The notes: generated from the letters alone by a model not told the origin. Positions 41,436-52,020 are shown, numbered from the stretch's first letter. The stretch is DNA of 57,895 bases from Firmicutes bacterium AM41-11 (GCA_003480165.1 QUIQ01000012.1:1-57895), one strand, 5' to 3'. Numbers and translations are program-made.

Positions 41436-42350
41436 TTATTCAGCTTTTTCAGCTGGTTTAGATTCAGCTTGTTGTCCTTCTTGGTTACCACGAGGGTTGC
41501 GGTTGAAACGACGATTACGACGTTCAGCATTTCTTCTACGACGTTCTTCATTTCTTTGACGACGACGACGTTCGTTTTCAGCGATTTGTGCTTCAACGTT
41601 TTTAATAACATCTTCCATTGTTACATCGTTTTCTTCTTCGTCTAAGTAAGCCATTTCTAATAATCCACCCTTAGCATCAACAATTGCGTCAGCAATTAAA
41701 GTTGTTACTAAACGGATTGAACGGTTTGCATCATCATTTGATGGAATTGGATAATCTGCATCATCTGGATCACAGTTTGTATCTAACATAGCGAATACAG
41801 GGATACCTAATTTCTTAGCTTCTGCAACTGCATTATGTTCTTCTTTTGGATCGATTACGAATAATGCATCAGGCAATTTCTTCATTTCTTTAACTCCGCC
41901 TAAAGAGTTTTCCAATTTAGCTTTTTCTTTATGAAGACCAGCTTGTTCTTTCTTAGTATATACTTCGATTTTTCCACTAGCTTCCATTTCTTCGATTTCA
42001 ACTAAACGACGTACACGTTTTTGAATGGTACGGAAGTTTGTTAACATACCACCTAACCAACGGTTGTTTACATAGAAAGATCCAGAACGTAAAGCTTGTT
42101 CTTGGATAACGTCTGCAGCTTGTTTCTTTGTTCCGACAAATAAAACTTTTCCACCACGTTCGCTAATTGCTTTTAATTCAGCATAAGCAGCTTCGATTCC
42201 TTCTAAAGTTTTGTTTAAGTCTACAATATAGACTCCGTTACGGCTGGTATAGATGTATGGTTTCATCTTTGGATTCCAGCGGCGAGTTTGATGACCAAAG
42301 TGGACACCATTCTCTAATAATTTCTTCATTGATACGATTTTTTCTGACAT
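41436..42350 (-). CDS. rpsB: Ribosomal protein S2 with long basic C-terminal tail
   Basis: The S2 body is normal ([62 protein letters not shown]). At 304 residues it is about 50 longer than usual. The extra tail (from about residue 255) is an Arg/Asn/Gln-rich stretch of RR-x-N-type units ending in an Ala/Glu/Lys segment, likely disordered and RNA-binding. Ribosomal proteins of some related Bacillota have similar tails. It has its own promoter and a leader of about 105 bases. Confidence 0.96.
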   Translation of the reverse strand: MSEKIVSMKKLLENGVHFGHQTRRWNPKMKPYIYTSRNGVYIVDLNKTLEGIEAAYAELKAISERGGKVLFVGTKKQAADVIQEQALRSGSFYVNNRWLGGMLTNFRTIQKRVRRLVEIEEMEASGKIEVYTKKEQAGLHKEKAKLENSLGGVKEMKKLPDALFVIDPKEEHNAVAEAKKLGIPVFAMLDTNCDPDDADYPIPSNDDANRSIRLVTTLIADAIVDAKGGLLEMAYLDEEENDVTMEDVIKNVEAQIAENERRRRQRNEERRRRNAERRNRRFNRNPRGNQEGQQAESKPAEKAE

Positions 42351-42462
42351 AAAAGTCCTTCCTTTCCGTTACTCCTCCATCACTTCCAACGCTAGCAACA
42401 CTCTCAAAAATGCACGGGCTAACGAATTCATGATGTGTGTATTTGCACAGTCGTGCTGATAT

Positions 42463-42491
42463 ATGATACCACAAAACAAAATTCGATACAA
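42463..42491 (-). promoter_or_regulatory. Promoter of rpsB-tsf with structured leader
   Basis: On the minus strand TTGTAT and TATCAT are 17 bases apart. The transcript leader includes a GCAC-GACT-GTGC hairpin and could carry S2-dependent autoregulation; that last point is inference. Confidence 0.7.
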
Positions 42492-42494
42492 TAT

Positions 42495-43382
42495 CTATTT
42501 TGCCGCAAGGGGATGCGCCTTTTGATAGACCTCTTGAAGTTTTTTGGTAGAAACATGGGTATAAATCTGGGTCGTCGATAAACTCTCATGCCCCAAGAGT
42601 TCTTGCACCAAACGAATATCGGCCCCATTATCTAAAAGATGGGTCGCAAAACTATGTCGCAACATATGGGGATGAACCCGCATATGCATATCAATAGCCT
42701 GAGCATGTTTTTGCATCAAATACTGAATTCCCCGACTTGTAAAGCCCTGGCCTTTTTGATTCACAAAGACATGGTCATCTTTTGCGACTTTTTCCCAATA
42801 CGCCAGTTTATACGCTTTTAACTGTTCTTCAAAGCCTTGAAAAAAAGGTACTAAACGCTCTTTGCTTCCCTTTCCCCAGACCCGTACGATTCTTTCGTTT
42901 AAATCAATACTTTGCCAGGTTAGAGAACAAACCTCACTAACCCGCAGGCCACAGGCATACATCATCGTAAACAAAACCTGATCTCTTCTTTGTACTGGAT
43001 CTTCTATATTATAGGAATCAAGAAAATATTGAATTTCATTCACAAAGAGAAACTCTGGCATCTTGCGCTTTTTATTTGGCACTTGTATGGCTTCTAGCGG
43101 ATTTGCCTCAAAGCCTATATATTCATTCAAATAGCGATAAAACGAACGATACGTACTCAATTTACGCGCAATAGTTGCTGGTTTGGCCTGATTCTCTAAT
43201 TGATACGTAGAGATAAAATTCAAAAAGACCAGTCGGTCGGCCTTTTCAAAAGAATCAATACCTTGACTGGTCAAATACTGCATTAACTGCTCTAAATCTC
43301 TACGATAAGAATCCACCGTATCTTGGGAATGCGAATTCTTTTGATAGATATAGTTTAAAAAGCGGTCAACCAGCTCTTTCAT
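42495..43382 (-). CDS. xerC: Tyrosine recombinase XerC-like
   Basis: The 295-residue protein has the SAM-like N-terminal core-binding domain and the catalytic set of tyrosine recombinases: Arg in [15 protein letters not shown], Lys in [55 protein letters not shown] with the HxxR, His and nucleophile Tyr. It overlaps trmFO by four bases, the classical trmFO-xerC (codV) order, so it is the chromosome dimer resolvase and not the island's integrase. Confidence 0.93.
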   Translation of the reverse strand: MKELVDRFLNYIYQKNSHSQDTVDSYRRDLEQLMQYLTSQGIDSFEKADRLVFLNFISTYQLENQAKPATIARKLSTYRSFYRYLNEYIGFEANPLEAIQVPNKKRKMPEFLFVNEIQYFLDSYNIEDPVQRRDQVLFTMMYACGLRVSEVCSLTWQSIDLNERIVRVWGKGSKERLVPFFQGFEEQLKAYKLAYWEKVAKDDHVFVNQKGQGFTSRGIQYLMQKHAQAIDMHMRVHPHMLRHSFATHLLDNGADIRLVQELLGHESLSTTQIYTHVSTKKLQEVYQKAHPLAAK

Positions 43383-44668
43383 AGCATTGCCTCAATCTCA
43401 TCAATCCGCGCCAGAGCTTGTTGGGCAATTTTTTCTTTGCGTTCTCTTTTCTTGCATTTCTCTTTCAAGTTGACAATGCCAAAGTTGGCATTCATCGGTT
43501 GAAAATGTTTCGGATCGCAATGGGTAATATAGTAAGCCTGACTTCCCATAATACAGGTATTACCAAAACGAATTGGTTCTTTCTCTTGCATATATTGGGC
43601 CATGTTAATTCCCGCAATCAATCCACTGGCACAGCTTTCTACATAACCTTCTACACCCGTTAATTGACCCGCAAAGAAACAATCCTTCCTCTGTTTAGAC
43701 TGATAAGTTTCTTCTAATACTTCTGGACTGGAAATGAAGCTATTGCGATGCATAACCCCATAGCGAGTAATCTTCAGATTTTCCAGGCCTGGAATCAAGC
43801 TAAAGACTCGCCGTTGTTCAGGCCAAGTTAAATGGGTTTGGAAACCAACGATATTGTACATCGTAGCCGCCACATTATCTTGCCGCAATTGTACTACTGC
43901 AACCGGATGGGCATTTTCATCTTTTTCTAGACCCACTGGTTTTAAAGGCCCAAACAATAAAGTTTTTTTACCTCGTCGTGCCATTTCTTCTACGGGCATA
44001 CAACCTTCAAAATAGGTTTGTTCAAAATCATGCATCTTCGCACATTCGGCATGCGTTAAAGCTTCATAGAAACGATCAAATTCTTCCTGGTTCATCGGGC
44101 AATTGATATAACTTGCTTCGCCCCGATCATAGCGCGATTTATAATACGCCTTGGAAAAATCAATCGAATCCTTTTCAATAATCGGTGCTGCCGCATCATA
44201 AAAATGCAGGGCATCCGTTTCTAGAAAGTCATGAATCGATTGTGCCAGGGCATCACTGGTCAGTGGACCGCTGGCAATAATGCAAGGGCCTTCGGGAATC
44301 TCGGTGATTTCTTCATGACTAATCCGTACACAAGGATGATTTTTTAGCGTTTCGGTAATCTGGTTGGAAAAACCTTTACGATCAACGGCTAATGCACTGC
44401 CAGCCGGAACGGCATTAGCATCTGCAGCTGCCATGACTAAAGAATCTAATTTACGCAATTCTTCTTTTAAAATACCTACCGCATTATTCAATGAATTTGA
44501 ACGCAACGAATTGGAACAAACCAGTTCCGCAAATCCATCGGTATGAAAAGCAGCCGGGTACTTCACCGGCCGCATTTCTATTAAATGCACAGGTATATTT
44601 CTTTTGGCTAGTTGCCAGCAAGCTTCGCTGCCTGCTAAACCAGCGCCTATAACTGTGACTTCTTTCAT
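43379..44668 (-). CDS. trmFO: Methylenetetrahydrofolate-tRNA-(uracil-54) methyltransferase
   Basis: TrmFO makes ribothymidine-54 in tRNA using folate and FAD. The N-terminal FAD-binding [41 protein letters not shown] and the C-terminal [20 protein letters not shown] are characteristic. The start at 44,668 is chosen because the family begins [13 protein letters not shown] and the ATG overlaps the topA stop as ATGA. The upstream extension in the frame is spurious. Confidence 0.95.
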   Translation of the reverse strand: MKEVTVIGAGLAGSEACWQLAKRNIPVHLIEMRPVKYPAAFHTDGFAELVCSNSLRSNSLNNAVGILKEELRKLDSLVMAAADANAVPAGSALAVDRKGFSNQITETLKNHPCVRISHEEITEIPEGPCIIASGPLTSDALAQSIHDFLETDALHFYDAAAPIIEKDSIDFSKAYYKSRYDRGEASYINCPMNQEEFDRFYEALTHAECAKMHDFEQTYFEGCMPVEEMARRGKKTLLFGPLKPVGLEKDENAHPVAVVQLRQDNVAATMYNIVGFQTHLTWPEQRRVFSLIPGLENLKITRYGVMHRNSFISSPEVLEETYQSKQRKDCFFAGQLTGVEGYVESCASGLIAGINMAQYMQEKEPIRFGNTCIMGSQAYYITHCDPKHFQPMNANFGIVNLKEKCKKRERKEKIAQQALARIDEIEAML

Positions 44669-46806
44669 TCTTTTGTTTCTTCTTCCTTTTTCTTCTTTGG
44701 TTCTTTGCGAATATAGTGACATTTTGGATAGTTGGAACAACCAATAAAAGTGGTTCCATAACGCGATTTTCGGCGAACAAGCTCATGACCACATTCCGGA
44801 CACTTTTCCCCGATTGGTTCGGGTTTCGCTTTTTCTTTTAATGGCACGATGGTCTTACATTCCGGATAATTGGAACAAGCCCAGAACTGACCATAACGAC
44901 CCCGCTTGATAACCATTTTGGCACCACACTTTGGACATACTTTTTCTTGTCCTTCGGCTTCTTTAGGAACTTCTAGGTTTTCGGTATGTTTACATGTTGG
45001 GAAATTGATGCAGGAAATAAACTTTCCAAAACGCCCATTGCGGTACACTAATTCACCACCACAATCAGGACAAGTTCTTCCTACTCTTTCCAGTTCTTTT
45101 TTTGGCATTTTATCATAGGCATCTAAGACCAATGGTTGGAAGAAATCATAGAATTGATGCAAGTAGGCAATGTTATCTTGTTTGCCTTCCGCAATTTCAT
45201 CTAAGGTTTTTTCCATGTTTGCCGTATACTCTACATTAATAACCGAAGAGAAATACTGTTGCAGCTTTTCATCGGTTAAAATACCTTGTTCGGTTGGAAT
45301 GAAGACTTTCGTTCGACTCGTTTCGGATGTCTTTTCCAATACGACATAATTTCGTTTTTGAATCGTATCGATAATGGTCGCATAGGTACTTGGACGTCCA
45401 ATCGACTTTTCTTCCAATTCTTTAATCAATTTTGCTTCGGTATAACGAGCTGGTGGTTCCGTAAAGTGTTGTTTACCTTCCACTTTTACATCTTTTAACA
45501 CTTCTTTTTCTTCAAGTGCTGGAAGATATTCATCACTTGTCTTTTCATATTTACTATAAACTTTCGTGTATCCATCAAAAGTCATAACTTGACCACTAGC
45601 TTTGAATTCCACGCCATTATTTAGAATAGATACTGTCGTTACATCAAATTTTGCTTCTTTCATCAAAGAGGCTAAAGTACGCGCATAGATTAAAGAATAT
45701 AAGCGATATTGTTCCGCTGTTAAATAGCTTTTAACCGACTCTGGCGTAAGATGAATATTTGTAGGACGAATGGCTTCGTGCGCATCTTGGGCATTGGCAG
45801 AATTCTTTTGATGTGCCTTACCCACATACTCTTTACCATATTCTTCTTCGATGAATTTTTCACTTTCCTCAACAAATAAAGGCGATAAACGCGTTGAATC
45901 GGTACGCATGTAGGAAATCAAACCTTCCATGCTTCCGCCTAAATCAATTCCTTCGTACAGACGTTGGGCAATACTCATGGTCTTACGTGCGCCAAAGTTA
46001 CATTTCGTAGAAGCTTCCTGCTGCAAAGTGGAAGTAGTAAATGGTAATTTCGGTGCTTTCTTTTTCGAACGCTTCTTTAAAGAATCGACCACAAATTCCT
46101 GGTTACAACGATCAATGATGGCTTGAGCTTGTTCTTGGTTTTCCAGCTTTGGCTTTTTGCCATCAACTTTGGCAAGTAAGGCTTCAAATCCAGCCTTGCC
46201 TTTTTTGACATTGGCATGAACGGTCCAGTATTCTTCAGCTTTAAACTTTTTGATTTCGTTTTCTCTTTCAACAATCAAACGCAACGCAACCGATTGAACA
46301 CGACCGGCAGACTTCGATTGAATTTTATTTTGGAGTAACTTACTCAATTTAAATCCAATGATACGGTCCAACATACGGCGTGTCTCTTGCGAACGAACTA
46401 AGTTCATATCAATATGCGTAGGATGATCTAAAGCTTCCAATACGGCTGGCTTAGTTACTTCATGAAATACGATACGATTGGTTTTATCAATATCCAAATC
46501 CAAAACGCGAGCTAAATGCCAGGCAATAGCTTCCCCTTCACGGTCGGGGTCACTTGCCAGATAAACATCTTGGGCTTTCTTCACATCGGCTTTTAATTCT
46601 TTGACAACATCTTTTTTATCACGACTAATGGAATAAGTTGGTTCAAAGTCATGATCAACATCAATACCCAATCCTTCTTTGCCTCGGGTTGCCAAATCAC
46701 AGACATGTCCCTTACTTGAAACCACTTTATATTCTTTTCCTAAATATTTTTCAATCGTCTTCGATTTTGAAGGCGATTCGACAATAACTAAGTGTTTTTT
46801 CATCAT
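44665..46806 (-). CDS. topA: DNA topoisomerase I
   Basis: The 713-residue type IA topoisomerase relaxes negative supercoils. It has the Toprim domain ([17 protein letters not shown]...[13 protein letters not shown]), the catalytic Tyr in [14 protein letters not shown] and three C-terminal C4 zinc ribbons ([33 protein letters not shown]). Size and order are standard, in the dprA-topA-trmFO-xerC series. Confidence 0.97.
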   Translation of the reverse strand: MMKKHLVIVESPSKSKTIEKYLGKEYKVVSSKGHVCDLATRGKEGLGIDVDHDFEPTYSISRDKKDVVKELKADVKKAQDVYLASDPDREGEAIAWHLARVLDLDIDKTNRIVFHEVTKPAVLEALDHPTHIDMNLVRSQETRRMLDRIIGFKLSKLLQNKIQSKSAGRVQSVALRLIVERENEIKKFKAEEYWTVHANVKKGKAGFEALLAKVDGKKPKLENQEQAQAIIDRCNQEFVVDSLKKRSKKKAPKLPFTTSTLQQEASTKCNFGARKTMSIAQRLYEGIDLGGSMEGLISYMRTDSTRLSPLFVEESEKFIEEEYGKEYVGKAHQKNSANAQDAHEAIRPTNIHLTPESVKSYLTAEQYRLYSLIYARTLASLMKEAKFDVTTVSILNNGVEFKASGQVMTFDGYTKVYSKYEKTSDEYLPALEEKEVLKDVKVEGKQHFTEPPARYTEAKLIKELEEKSIGRPSTYATIIDTIQKRNYVVLEKTSETSRTKVFIPTEQGILTDEKLQQYFSSVINVEYTANMEKTLDEIAEGKQDNIAYLHQFYDFFQPLVLDAYDKMPKKELERVGRTCPDCGGELVYRNGRFGKFISCINFPTCKHTENLEVPKEAEGQEKVCPKCGAKMVIKRGRYGQFWACSNYPECKTIVPLKEKAKPEPIGEKCPECGHELVRRKSRYGTTFIGCSNYPKCHYIRKEPKKKKEEETKE

Positions 46807-46855
46807 CTTTCCTCAATTCAAGTTACATCAAACAATAAAAGTTTGTTTTTGTCAA

Positions 46856-47590
46856 TTAGAATATCTTTTCCACTTCATGGATGTCACACAAAATATTTGC
46901 CCCGCTTTCAATCAAAGCATTACAGCCTGGATAACGATCATTTTCAAAAGCCGTTGGTAAACAATAGACCGGTTTGGATAGTTCAATACATTCGTTTACC
47001 GTTAACATCGTGCCACTCTTATAGGTCGATTCAATAACAATTAGAGCATCTGAACTAGCGGCAATCAGACGATTGCGCCATGGAAAGTGATGCGCCAAAG
47101 GCGCCGTTCCCATCGGGTACTCACTCATAATCAATTGTTCTTTTGCCATCGTATGATATAAGTCGGCATTGCATTTCGGATAGATCTGATCAATGCCACA
47201 GCCAATAAAACCAATGGTATCTTTGGCGCAGTGATGTGCTTGCCCATCAATTCCTTTGGCAAGCCCGGAAACAATACAATATTTGTCTTTTAATACCTCA
47301 ACGATTCTTTGGGTATTCACTAAGGCTTGGTTCGAGCACTTGCGGGCGCCGACAATACCAATACTCGCTTTTTCCAACAAAGCCAAATTTCCTTGATAAA
47401 AAAGAATAAAGGGCGGATAGCGCAGCTTACGAAAACAGAGCGGATAGTTGGCATCCCCAATGGTGACATAGGGATACGGACAAGGGACTTCTTGATACGG
47501 TTCTTGATTTTTTAGTGCTTTAGCAATGCGATGCCACTGTCCCTGGTAGCTTATCGCATACGCTAAAATCTGTTTTGATAGAGTCTTCAT
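46856..47590 (-). CDS. dprA: DNA-processing protein DprA (short form)
   Basis: The 244-residue protein keeps the Rossmann-like core of DprA (GIVGARKCSNQA, VSGLAKGIDGQAHH, GCGIDQIYP, SEYPMGTAPLAHHFPWRNRLIA, KSGTMLTVNECIE) that loads RecA on incoming single-stranded DNA. It lacks a clear C-terminal winged helix and has only a short N-terminal region, so it is shorter than typical members of 280-360 residues. Confidence 0.9.
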   Translation of the reverse strand: MKTLSKQILAYAISYQGQWHRIAKALKNQEPYQEVPCPYPYVTIGDANYPLCFRKLRYPPFILFYQGNLALLEKASIGIVGARKCSNQALVNTQRIVEVLKDKYCIVSGLAKGIDGQAHHCAKDTIGFIGCGIDQIYPKCNADLYHTMAKEQLIMSEYPMGTAPLAHHFPWRNRLIAASSDALIVIESTYKSGTMLTVNECIELSKPVYCLPTAFENDRYPGCNALIESGANILCDIHEVEKIF

Positions 47591-47612
47591 ACCTATATAT
47601 ACGAATCTTCCA

Positions 47613-47635
47613 CAAAAAAAGACGCAAATTGCGTC
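47613..47635 (-). terminator. Terminator after rnhB
   Basis: On the minus strand GACGCAA pairs with TTGCGTC, followed by seven T residues. It overlaps the rnhB stop and separates it from dprA. Confidence 0.85.
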
Positions 47636-48233
47636 AAAATAATTTATATTCTAAAAGTTTTTTTACCGGTCCATAACTTTTACGATGACAATCTAAGACA
47701 CCATACTTTTCTAAAGCTTCTTTATGCGCTTTGGTCGGATAGCCTTTATGTTTCGCAAAACCATAAGCCGGATAGAGCTGATCCAACTTCATCATATAAT
47801 GATCTCGACTCACTTTGGCAAGAATACTCGCTGCTGCAATCGATATAGATTTATGATCACCTTTAATAATAGGAACGACTTCCTTGGCAACTTTTGGCAA
47901 TTTCATCGCATCGCTTAAAACCAGATCCACTGGCGCTGCACCAGCAATCTGCGTCATGGCATCTTGGGTTGCCGCATAGATGTTTTTATGGTCAATCGTT
48001 ACCTCATCCACAAAAAGAATCTGATACCATAGCGCATCTTCTTTAATCACAGAGTACAAAGCTTCTCTTTTTTTCTCCGTAAGTTTTTTGGAATCATCTA
48101 AATCCGTATTCGTATAGCCATTGGGAAAGACTACACCAGCAACAACCAAAGGGCCAGCCATCGGACCACGACCAGCTTCATCTAAACCAACTAAGGTACG
48201 ATCATAATCCAACTCTAAAGGATGCTCAATCAT
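47634..48233 (-). CDS. rnhB: Ribonuclease HII
   Basis: RNase HII removes ribonucleotides from DNA. The 199-residue protein has the catalytic Asp-Glu in GLDEAGRGPMAGPLVVAGVVF and further acidic residues in DLVLSDA and the KGDHKSISIAAASILAKVSRD block; the end is HRKSYGPVKKLL. The start overlaps the rbgA end by eight bases. Confidence 0.95.
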   Translation of the reverse strand: MIEHPLELDYDRTLVGLDEAGRGPMAGPLVVAGVVFPNGYTNTDLDDSKKLTEKKREALYSVIKEDALWYQILFVDEVTIDHKNIYAATQDAMTQIAGAAPVDLVLSDAMKLPKVAKEVVPIIKGDHKSISIAAASILAKVSRDHYMMKLDQLYPAYGFAKHKGYPTKAHKEALEKYGVLDCHRKSYGPVKKLLEYKLF

Positions 48234-49071
48234 GAACTAACTCCCAAGTAACTTTGCCACACTTATCATCACGCATATCTTTGACAAAAGCCCGCATCAA
48301 GCGATTTTCATCCACTTGTCCGCCTTGCATCATTCCACGCTTCTTACCAATTTCCAGTAATGTTTCATATGGCGTAGCTTGAATCATGATTTTGTAGTAT
48401 TGCTCCAACAATTCAGGATGAACTTTCATCATCCAGCCACAGGCAAATAGTGCAAGATCTTCCATTGAGATTACTTCCTCGCGAATACTTCCCAATAAAG
48501 CCAGACGTAAACCAATTTCCTGGTCATCAAACTTTGGCCAAAGTACCCCTGGTGTATCCAACAGTTCGATATCAGAGCCAAAACGAATCCATTGTAAAGA
48601 CTTCGTTACGCCCGGACGATTGGCCGTTTGCGCAGCTTTTCGTTTGGCGATAGAGTTAATAAGCGTACTTTTTCCAACATTGGGAATTCCGCAAACCATA
48701 GCCCGTAAAGCACGTGGGCGCATGCCTCTACGCTTTTGTTTCTCAATCAAAGCCTGGCAGAGTTGCTTGCTGGCAGAAGAAATCTGTGCTTTAAAATTAT
48801 CGTGGATTAAATCCAAGGCTAAAACCTGAACCCCTTCTTTTTCTAGCGCCTGTACCCAGTCTTTCGTGGCCTTGGGATCAGCTTTATCCTTTTTCGAAAG
48901 AATAATTAAATGGGGTTTAGATTGCAGCATGGTATCTAACATCGGATTGCGACTAGATAGTGGCATTCTGGCATCCCGAATTTCAATCACGAAATCAACC
49001 AGCTTTAAGTTTTCTTCCATTTGGCGTTTTGCCTTGGTCATATGACCAGGGAACCATTGAATATTTGCCAT
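48226..49071 (-). CDS. rbgA: Ribosome biogenesis GTPase RbgA (YlqF)
   Basis: RbgA matures the 50S subunit. The 281-residue protein shows the circularly permuted G motifs: NIQWFPGHMTKAKRQM at the start, G4 LSKKDKAD, then G1 CGIPNVGKSTLIN and G3 LLDTPGVLWP. The C-terminal helical domain is present. The start ATG shares a base with the lepB stop (TAATG). Confidence 0.95.
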   Translation of the reverse strand: MANIQWFPGHMTKAKRQMEENLKLVDFVIEIRDARMPLSSRNPMLDTMLQSKPHLIILSKKDKADPKATKDWVQALEKEGVQVLALDLIHDNFKAQISSASKQLCQALIEKQKRRGMRPRALRAMVCGIPNVGKSTLINSIAKRKAAQTANRPGVTKSLQWIRFGSDIELLDTPGVLWPKFDDQEIGLRLALLGSIREEVISMEDLALFACGWMMKVHPELLEQYYKIMIQATPYETLLEIGKKRGMMQGGQVDENRLMRAFVKDMRDDKCGKVTWELVHD

Positions 49072-49676
49072 TAGCGAGCTCCTATTTCATTAAATGGCCA
49101 GAGTACAAAAACACCTTTTCCATAGAACTGGTCTGCTGAGATTGGTCCAACATCTTTATAACGGGAATCCTTAGAATACGGACGGTTATCCCCCATTAAA
49201 AAGTATTGGTTATCGCCTAATGTCACTTTATCAAAATCCATATTAAAGTAACCAAATTTATCAATCATCTTTTGACGATAGTCTTGGGAAATATAGCTTG
49301 ATTCATCCAACTCTTTTCCATTCACATAGATTTTTTCATTTTTTCCTTCAACCGTATCACCTGGCATCCCGATAACTCTTTTAACCCAATGTTCATTTTG
49401 TTGGGACTCGTCATCATATACCGTTGCGACGACTACATCAAAGCGCTGCGGTTTTTCAAAAGCCAAACCAATAATATTAGTAAAACCATATTGCCCATCT
49501 TGTAGGGTCGGAACCATACTATGTCCGGATACCGTAACCGGGGCTGCGACAAAATGTACAAATAAAAGGATAAATAGCGCACTTGCTAAAAAGACTTTGA
49601 CAAAGTCAAGAATGTCTTCCGATAAAGTGCGATCGTCATCCTGCTCATATCGTTTTGATTTTTTATTCCTTTTCAT
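49071..49676 (-). CDS. lepB: Signal peptidase I
   Basis: This membrane-anchored protease removes signal peptides. It has a basic N-terminus, one membrane helix (FVKVFLASALFILLFVHFVAAPV), the catalytic Ser in VSGHSMVPTL, the Lys of WVKRVIGMPGD and the late GDNRPYSKDSR box. The start at 49,676 is preferred because AGAGGAA lies just before it; an ATG seven codons upstream is less well placed. Confidence 0.93.
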   Translation of the reverse strand: MKRNKKSKRYEQDDDRTLSEDILDFVKVFLASALFILLFVHFVAAPVTVSGHSMVPTLQDGQYGFTNIIGLAFEKPQRFDVVVATVYDDESQQNEHWVKRVIGMPGDTVEGKNEKIYVNGKELDESSYISQDYRQKMIDKFGYFNMDFDKVTLGDNQYFLMGDNRPYSKDSRYKDVGPISADQFYGKGVFVLWPFNEIGAR

Positions 49677-49704
49677 AACCATTCCTCTTTTTCCCAATTA
49701 TATC

Positions 49705-49724
49705 AAAAAAGCCGCTTACGCGAC
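49705..49724 (-). terminator. Terminator after rplS
   Basis: On the minus strand GTCGC-GTAA-GCGGC forms a short stem (one G-T pair) followed by TTTTTT, between rplS and lepB. Confidence 0.7.
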
Positions 49725-49730
49725 TTTTTC

Positions 49731-50078
49731 TTATCGAATTTCTTTTAAACGTGCAGATTTTCCAGAACGTCCTCTCAAGTATGTTAACTTGTTACGACGT
49801 ACTTTACCATTACGTACTACTTCGATTTTTTCAATGATTGGTGAATGTAAAGGGAACTTACGTTCTACTCCAATACCACTTGACATTTTACGTACTGTAA
49901 ATGTTTCACTGATTCCTCCACCAGCTCGTTCAATGACAACACCTTCGAATACCTGGATACGAGATTTGTCACCTTCGACAATACGTACGTGTACACGTAC
50001 TGTACTACCACTACGGAAAGCTGGAATATCAGATTTTAATTGAGATTTTGTTACTTCGTTCACTAAGTTTAAATTCAT
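49731..50078 (-). CDS. rplS: Ribosomal protein L19
   Basis: The 115-residue protein aligns over its whole length with L19: [63 protein letters not shown] and the basic end [20 protein letters not shown]. It lies 90 bases after trmD, with a leader in between. Confidence 0.97.
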   Translation of the reverse strand: MNLNLVNEVTKSQLKSDIPAFRSGSTVRVHVRIVEGDKSRIQVFEGVVIERAGGGISETFTVRKMSSGIGVERKFPLHSPIIEKIEVVRNGKVRRNKLTYLRGRSGKSARLKEIR

Positions 50079-50160
50079 TTTTCTTTCCTCCTATTCCTTA
50101 CGATGATCTTGTTCATTCGCAAATCTTGCCAGCGGAACACATCGGCATAAACGCTTTAAC
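50079..50160 (-). promoter_or_regulatory. Possible L19 leader RNA
   Basis: The leader before rplS, read on the minus strand, ends with GTAAGGAATAGGAGG and contains CCGCTGGCAAGAT and AAGATCATCG segments, reminiscent of L19 mRNA leaders in Bacillota. I cannot confirm the fold without a covariance model. Confidence 0.3.
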
Positions 50161-50168
50161 ATAGTACA

Positions 50169-50894
50169 CTATTTCGTTTTTGAATGCAAGACAGTTTCCA
50201 CAATTTCTTGATCTTGGCTAGATAGATCTAAATTTTCTAATAAATCAGGACGATGCAAAGCCGTATTTTTTAAAGCCATCTCATGACGCCACTTGGCAAT
50301 ATTGGCATGATGTCCACTCATCAATACCTCGGGCACCTGTTTGCCATCATAGATGGCGGGCTTGGTATATTGCGGATATTCAAGTAAGCCAGCACTGAAA
50401 GAATCATCTGAACTCGAATCGTGTTTAATGACTCCATCCACCAAACGTAAAATGGCATCACACATCACAACACAAGCCGGTTCTCCTCCGGTTAGAACAA
50501 AGTCTCCTAGAGAATATTGCACATCCACATAGTCACGAATTCTTTCATCAAAGCCTTCATAATGGCCACAAATAAAAATCAAATGTTCTTCTTTCGATAG
50601 ATCTTGGGCAATACCTTGTTTAAAAGTTTGACCCTGGGGACTTAATAAGATGACTTTACTGTTCGGCGTGCGAACTGATTTTAGAGCATCAATGACCGGT
50701 TGGCAACGCAAGACCATGCCTGCCCCTCCCCCATAAGGGGTATCATCCACATGTCCATGTTTTTCATTGGTGAATGTACGGAAATCCACAACTTCAAATT
50801 CAAATAAACCTTTTTTATAGGCCCGACCAATGACGCTAGTAGCCAAGAAATGATCAAAGTATTCCGGAAAAAGGGTAAGTACGGTTATCTTCAT
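50169..50894 (-). CDS. trmD: tRNA (guanine-37-N1) methyltransferase
   Basis: TrmD methylates G37 in tRNA using SAM. The 241-residue SPOUT-family protein has ITVLTLFPEYFDHF at the start, DDTPYGGGAGMVL, LLSPQGQTFKQGIA, the knot region LIFICGHYEGFDERI and SLGDFVLTGGEPA. It overlaps rimM by four bases, the conserved rpsP-khpA-rimM-trmD-rplS order. Confidence 0.97.
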   Translation of the reverse strand: MKITVLTLFPEYFDHFLATSVIGRAYKKGLFEFEVVDFRTFTNEKHGHVDDTPYGGGAGMVLRCQPVIDALKSVRTPNSKVILLSPQGQTFKQGIAQDLSKEEHLIFICGHYEGFDERIRDYVDVQYSLGDFVLTGGEPACVVMCDAILRLVDGVIKHDSSSDDSFSAGLLEYPQYTKPAIYDGKQVPEVLMSGHHANIAKWRHEMALKNTALHRPDLLENLDLSSQDQEIVETVLHSKTK

Positions 50895-51379
50895 CGTAAG
50901 CCTTCCATTTCTTTAATCACAATGGTTTTATTGGGAATATCAACTGATTCAATAAACGTTGGTACATAAGGACATAAAAAGTTCTTATTTTCATCTCCAA
51001 TCCGGAAAACCAGATTAGCACCTGTTTCTAAAATATCTATGACTTCCCCTAGGTCTTCGTGTTGAGTATTTAAAACCCGACAATGCATCAATTCAAAATA
51101 ATAATAATGGCCTGGTTCTAAACTTGGTAAATCTTCTTCCTTGATCCAAAGAACGGTTTGTTTCAATTTCTCGGCTTCATCAATCGAAGGAACTTCCGCA
51201 AATTTGGCATAGCCAAATCCTTTTTGCATACGGAAAGATTGAACCGTTAAATAGTTGTTTTCATCGATATACAACTTACGGCCTTTTTTAAATCGATCTT
51301 GCACATTATCGGTAAATAGATAGAGTTTGCACTCGCCTTTTAAACCATGTGTATTTATAATCGTAGCGACTTTAACCAT
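50891..51379 (-). CDS. rimM: 16S rRNA processing factor RimM
   Basis: RimM helps assemble the 30S head. The 162-residue protein has the N-terminal barrel (TIINTHGLKGECKLYLFTD) and the PRC barrel with EDLPSLEPGHYYYFELMHCRV and the C-terminal LCPYVPTFIESVDIPNKTIVI. It follows the khpA terminator and overlaps trmD, so it may be produced from read-through or a local promoter. Confidence 0.93.
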   Translation of the reverse strand: MVKVATIINTHGLKGECKLYLFTDNVQDRFKKGRKLYIDENNYLTVQSFRMQKGFGYAKFAEVPSIDEAEKLKQTVLWIKEEDLPSLEPGHYYYFELMHCRVLNTQHEDLGEVIDILETGANLVFRIGDENKNFLCPYVPTFIESVDIPNKTIVIKEMEGLR

Positions 51380-51390
51380 ACATCCTCCTT

Positions 51391-51421
51391 AAAAAAAGTA
51401 GGATGCGATTGCTCACATCCT
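51391..51421 (-). terminator. Terminator between khpA and rimM
   Basis: On the minus strand AGGATG and CATCCT form a stem around a ten-base loop, followed within four bases by seven T residues that lead straight into the rimM ribosome binding site AAGGAGG. Partial termination would give more rpsP-khpA than rimM-trmD transcript. Confidence 0.75.
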
Positions 51422-51668
51422 AGTATGCTTCAAATTTTACAGAAACACGTTTATGTTCGTTTCTGGCAGCAATAGACATCATTTGGCGTAAGCTAGTTGC
51501 CATAGAACCACGACGTCCAATCAAACGAGCTACATCTTCACTGTTCGCATAAACATATAATAAAATTTCATTATCGTTAGTAGAAGACATCGTCTTCACA
51601 GATAAACTGTCTTTGTCTTCTACTAATGGCTGACATAAGTCAAATAGAGTTTTTTCTAAGTTGACCAT
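51420..51668 (-). CDS. khpA: KH-domain RNA-binding protein KhpA
   Basis: The 82-residue protein is a single KH domain with the RNA-binding GxxG loop in RLIGRRGSMATSLRQMM. KhpA acts with KhpB in RNA metabolism and cell elongation in related bacteria. It lies two bases after rpsP, as is usual. Confidence 0.92.
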   Translation of the reverse strand: MVNLEKTLFDLCQPLVEDKDSLSVKTMSSTNDNEILLYVYANSEDVARLIGRRGSMATSLRQMMSIAARNEHKRVSVKFEAY

Positions 51669-51670
51669 GC

Positions 51671-51940
51671 CTATTTTGCCATTTTAGACTCATGGAATTC
51701 TTTCATAAGTCCTTCTTTAGATAAAATTGAACGAACTGTATCCGAAGGTTTAGCTCCGTTGTTTAACCATTTCATTACTTTTTCTGTATCTAAAGTAACT
51801 TGGTTTTCTTTTACAAGAGGGTTATATGTTCCTACTTGTTCAATAATACGTCCATCACGAGGACTACGAGAATCTGCTGCTACAATACGGTAAAAAGGAT
51901 TTCCTTTTTTACCCATTCTTTTTAAACGTAATTTAACCAT
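51671..51940 (-). CDS. rpsP: Ribosomal protein S16
   Basis: The 89-residue protein begins [40 protein letters not shown], the S16 signature, and ends with [21 protein letters not shown]. It heads the ribosomal/tRNA operon, with a promoter just upstream embedded in the previous gene's terminator. Confidence 0.97.
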   Translation of the reverse strand: MVKLRLKRMGKKGNPFYRIVAADSRSPRDGRIIEQVGTYNPLVKENQVTLDTEKVMKWLNNGAKPSDTVRSILSKEGLMKEFHESKMAK

Positions 51941-51972
51941 ACGATTTACCTACCTTTTCTTTAAGCTTTCCT

Positions 51973-52002
51973 ACTATACCACAAAGAAAAAAGTAGTGTC
52001 AA
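51973..52002 (-). promoter_or_regulatory. Promoter of the rpsP operon inside a terminator
   Basis: On the minus strand TTGACA (in the 3' arm of the NSS terminator stem) and TATAGT are 18 bases apart, the spacer being the terminator's U-tract. The rpsP ATG follows about 30 bases later. Confidence 0.7.
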
Positions 52003-52020
52003 GGTTTTTTCCTTGACACT
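51985..52020 (-). terminator. Terminator of the NSS transporter gene
   Basis: AGTGTCAAGG and CCTTGACACT form a perfect 10-bp stem around a six-base loop, followed by ACTTTTTTCTTT on the minus strand. It overlaps the transporter stop codon. Confidence 0.9.

Noticed and set aside
42495..43382. XerC-like recombinase as the integrase of the island
   Set aside because: It lies outside the island, overlaps trmFO in the conserved trmFO-xerC arrangement and looks like a chromosomal Xer protein.
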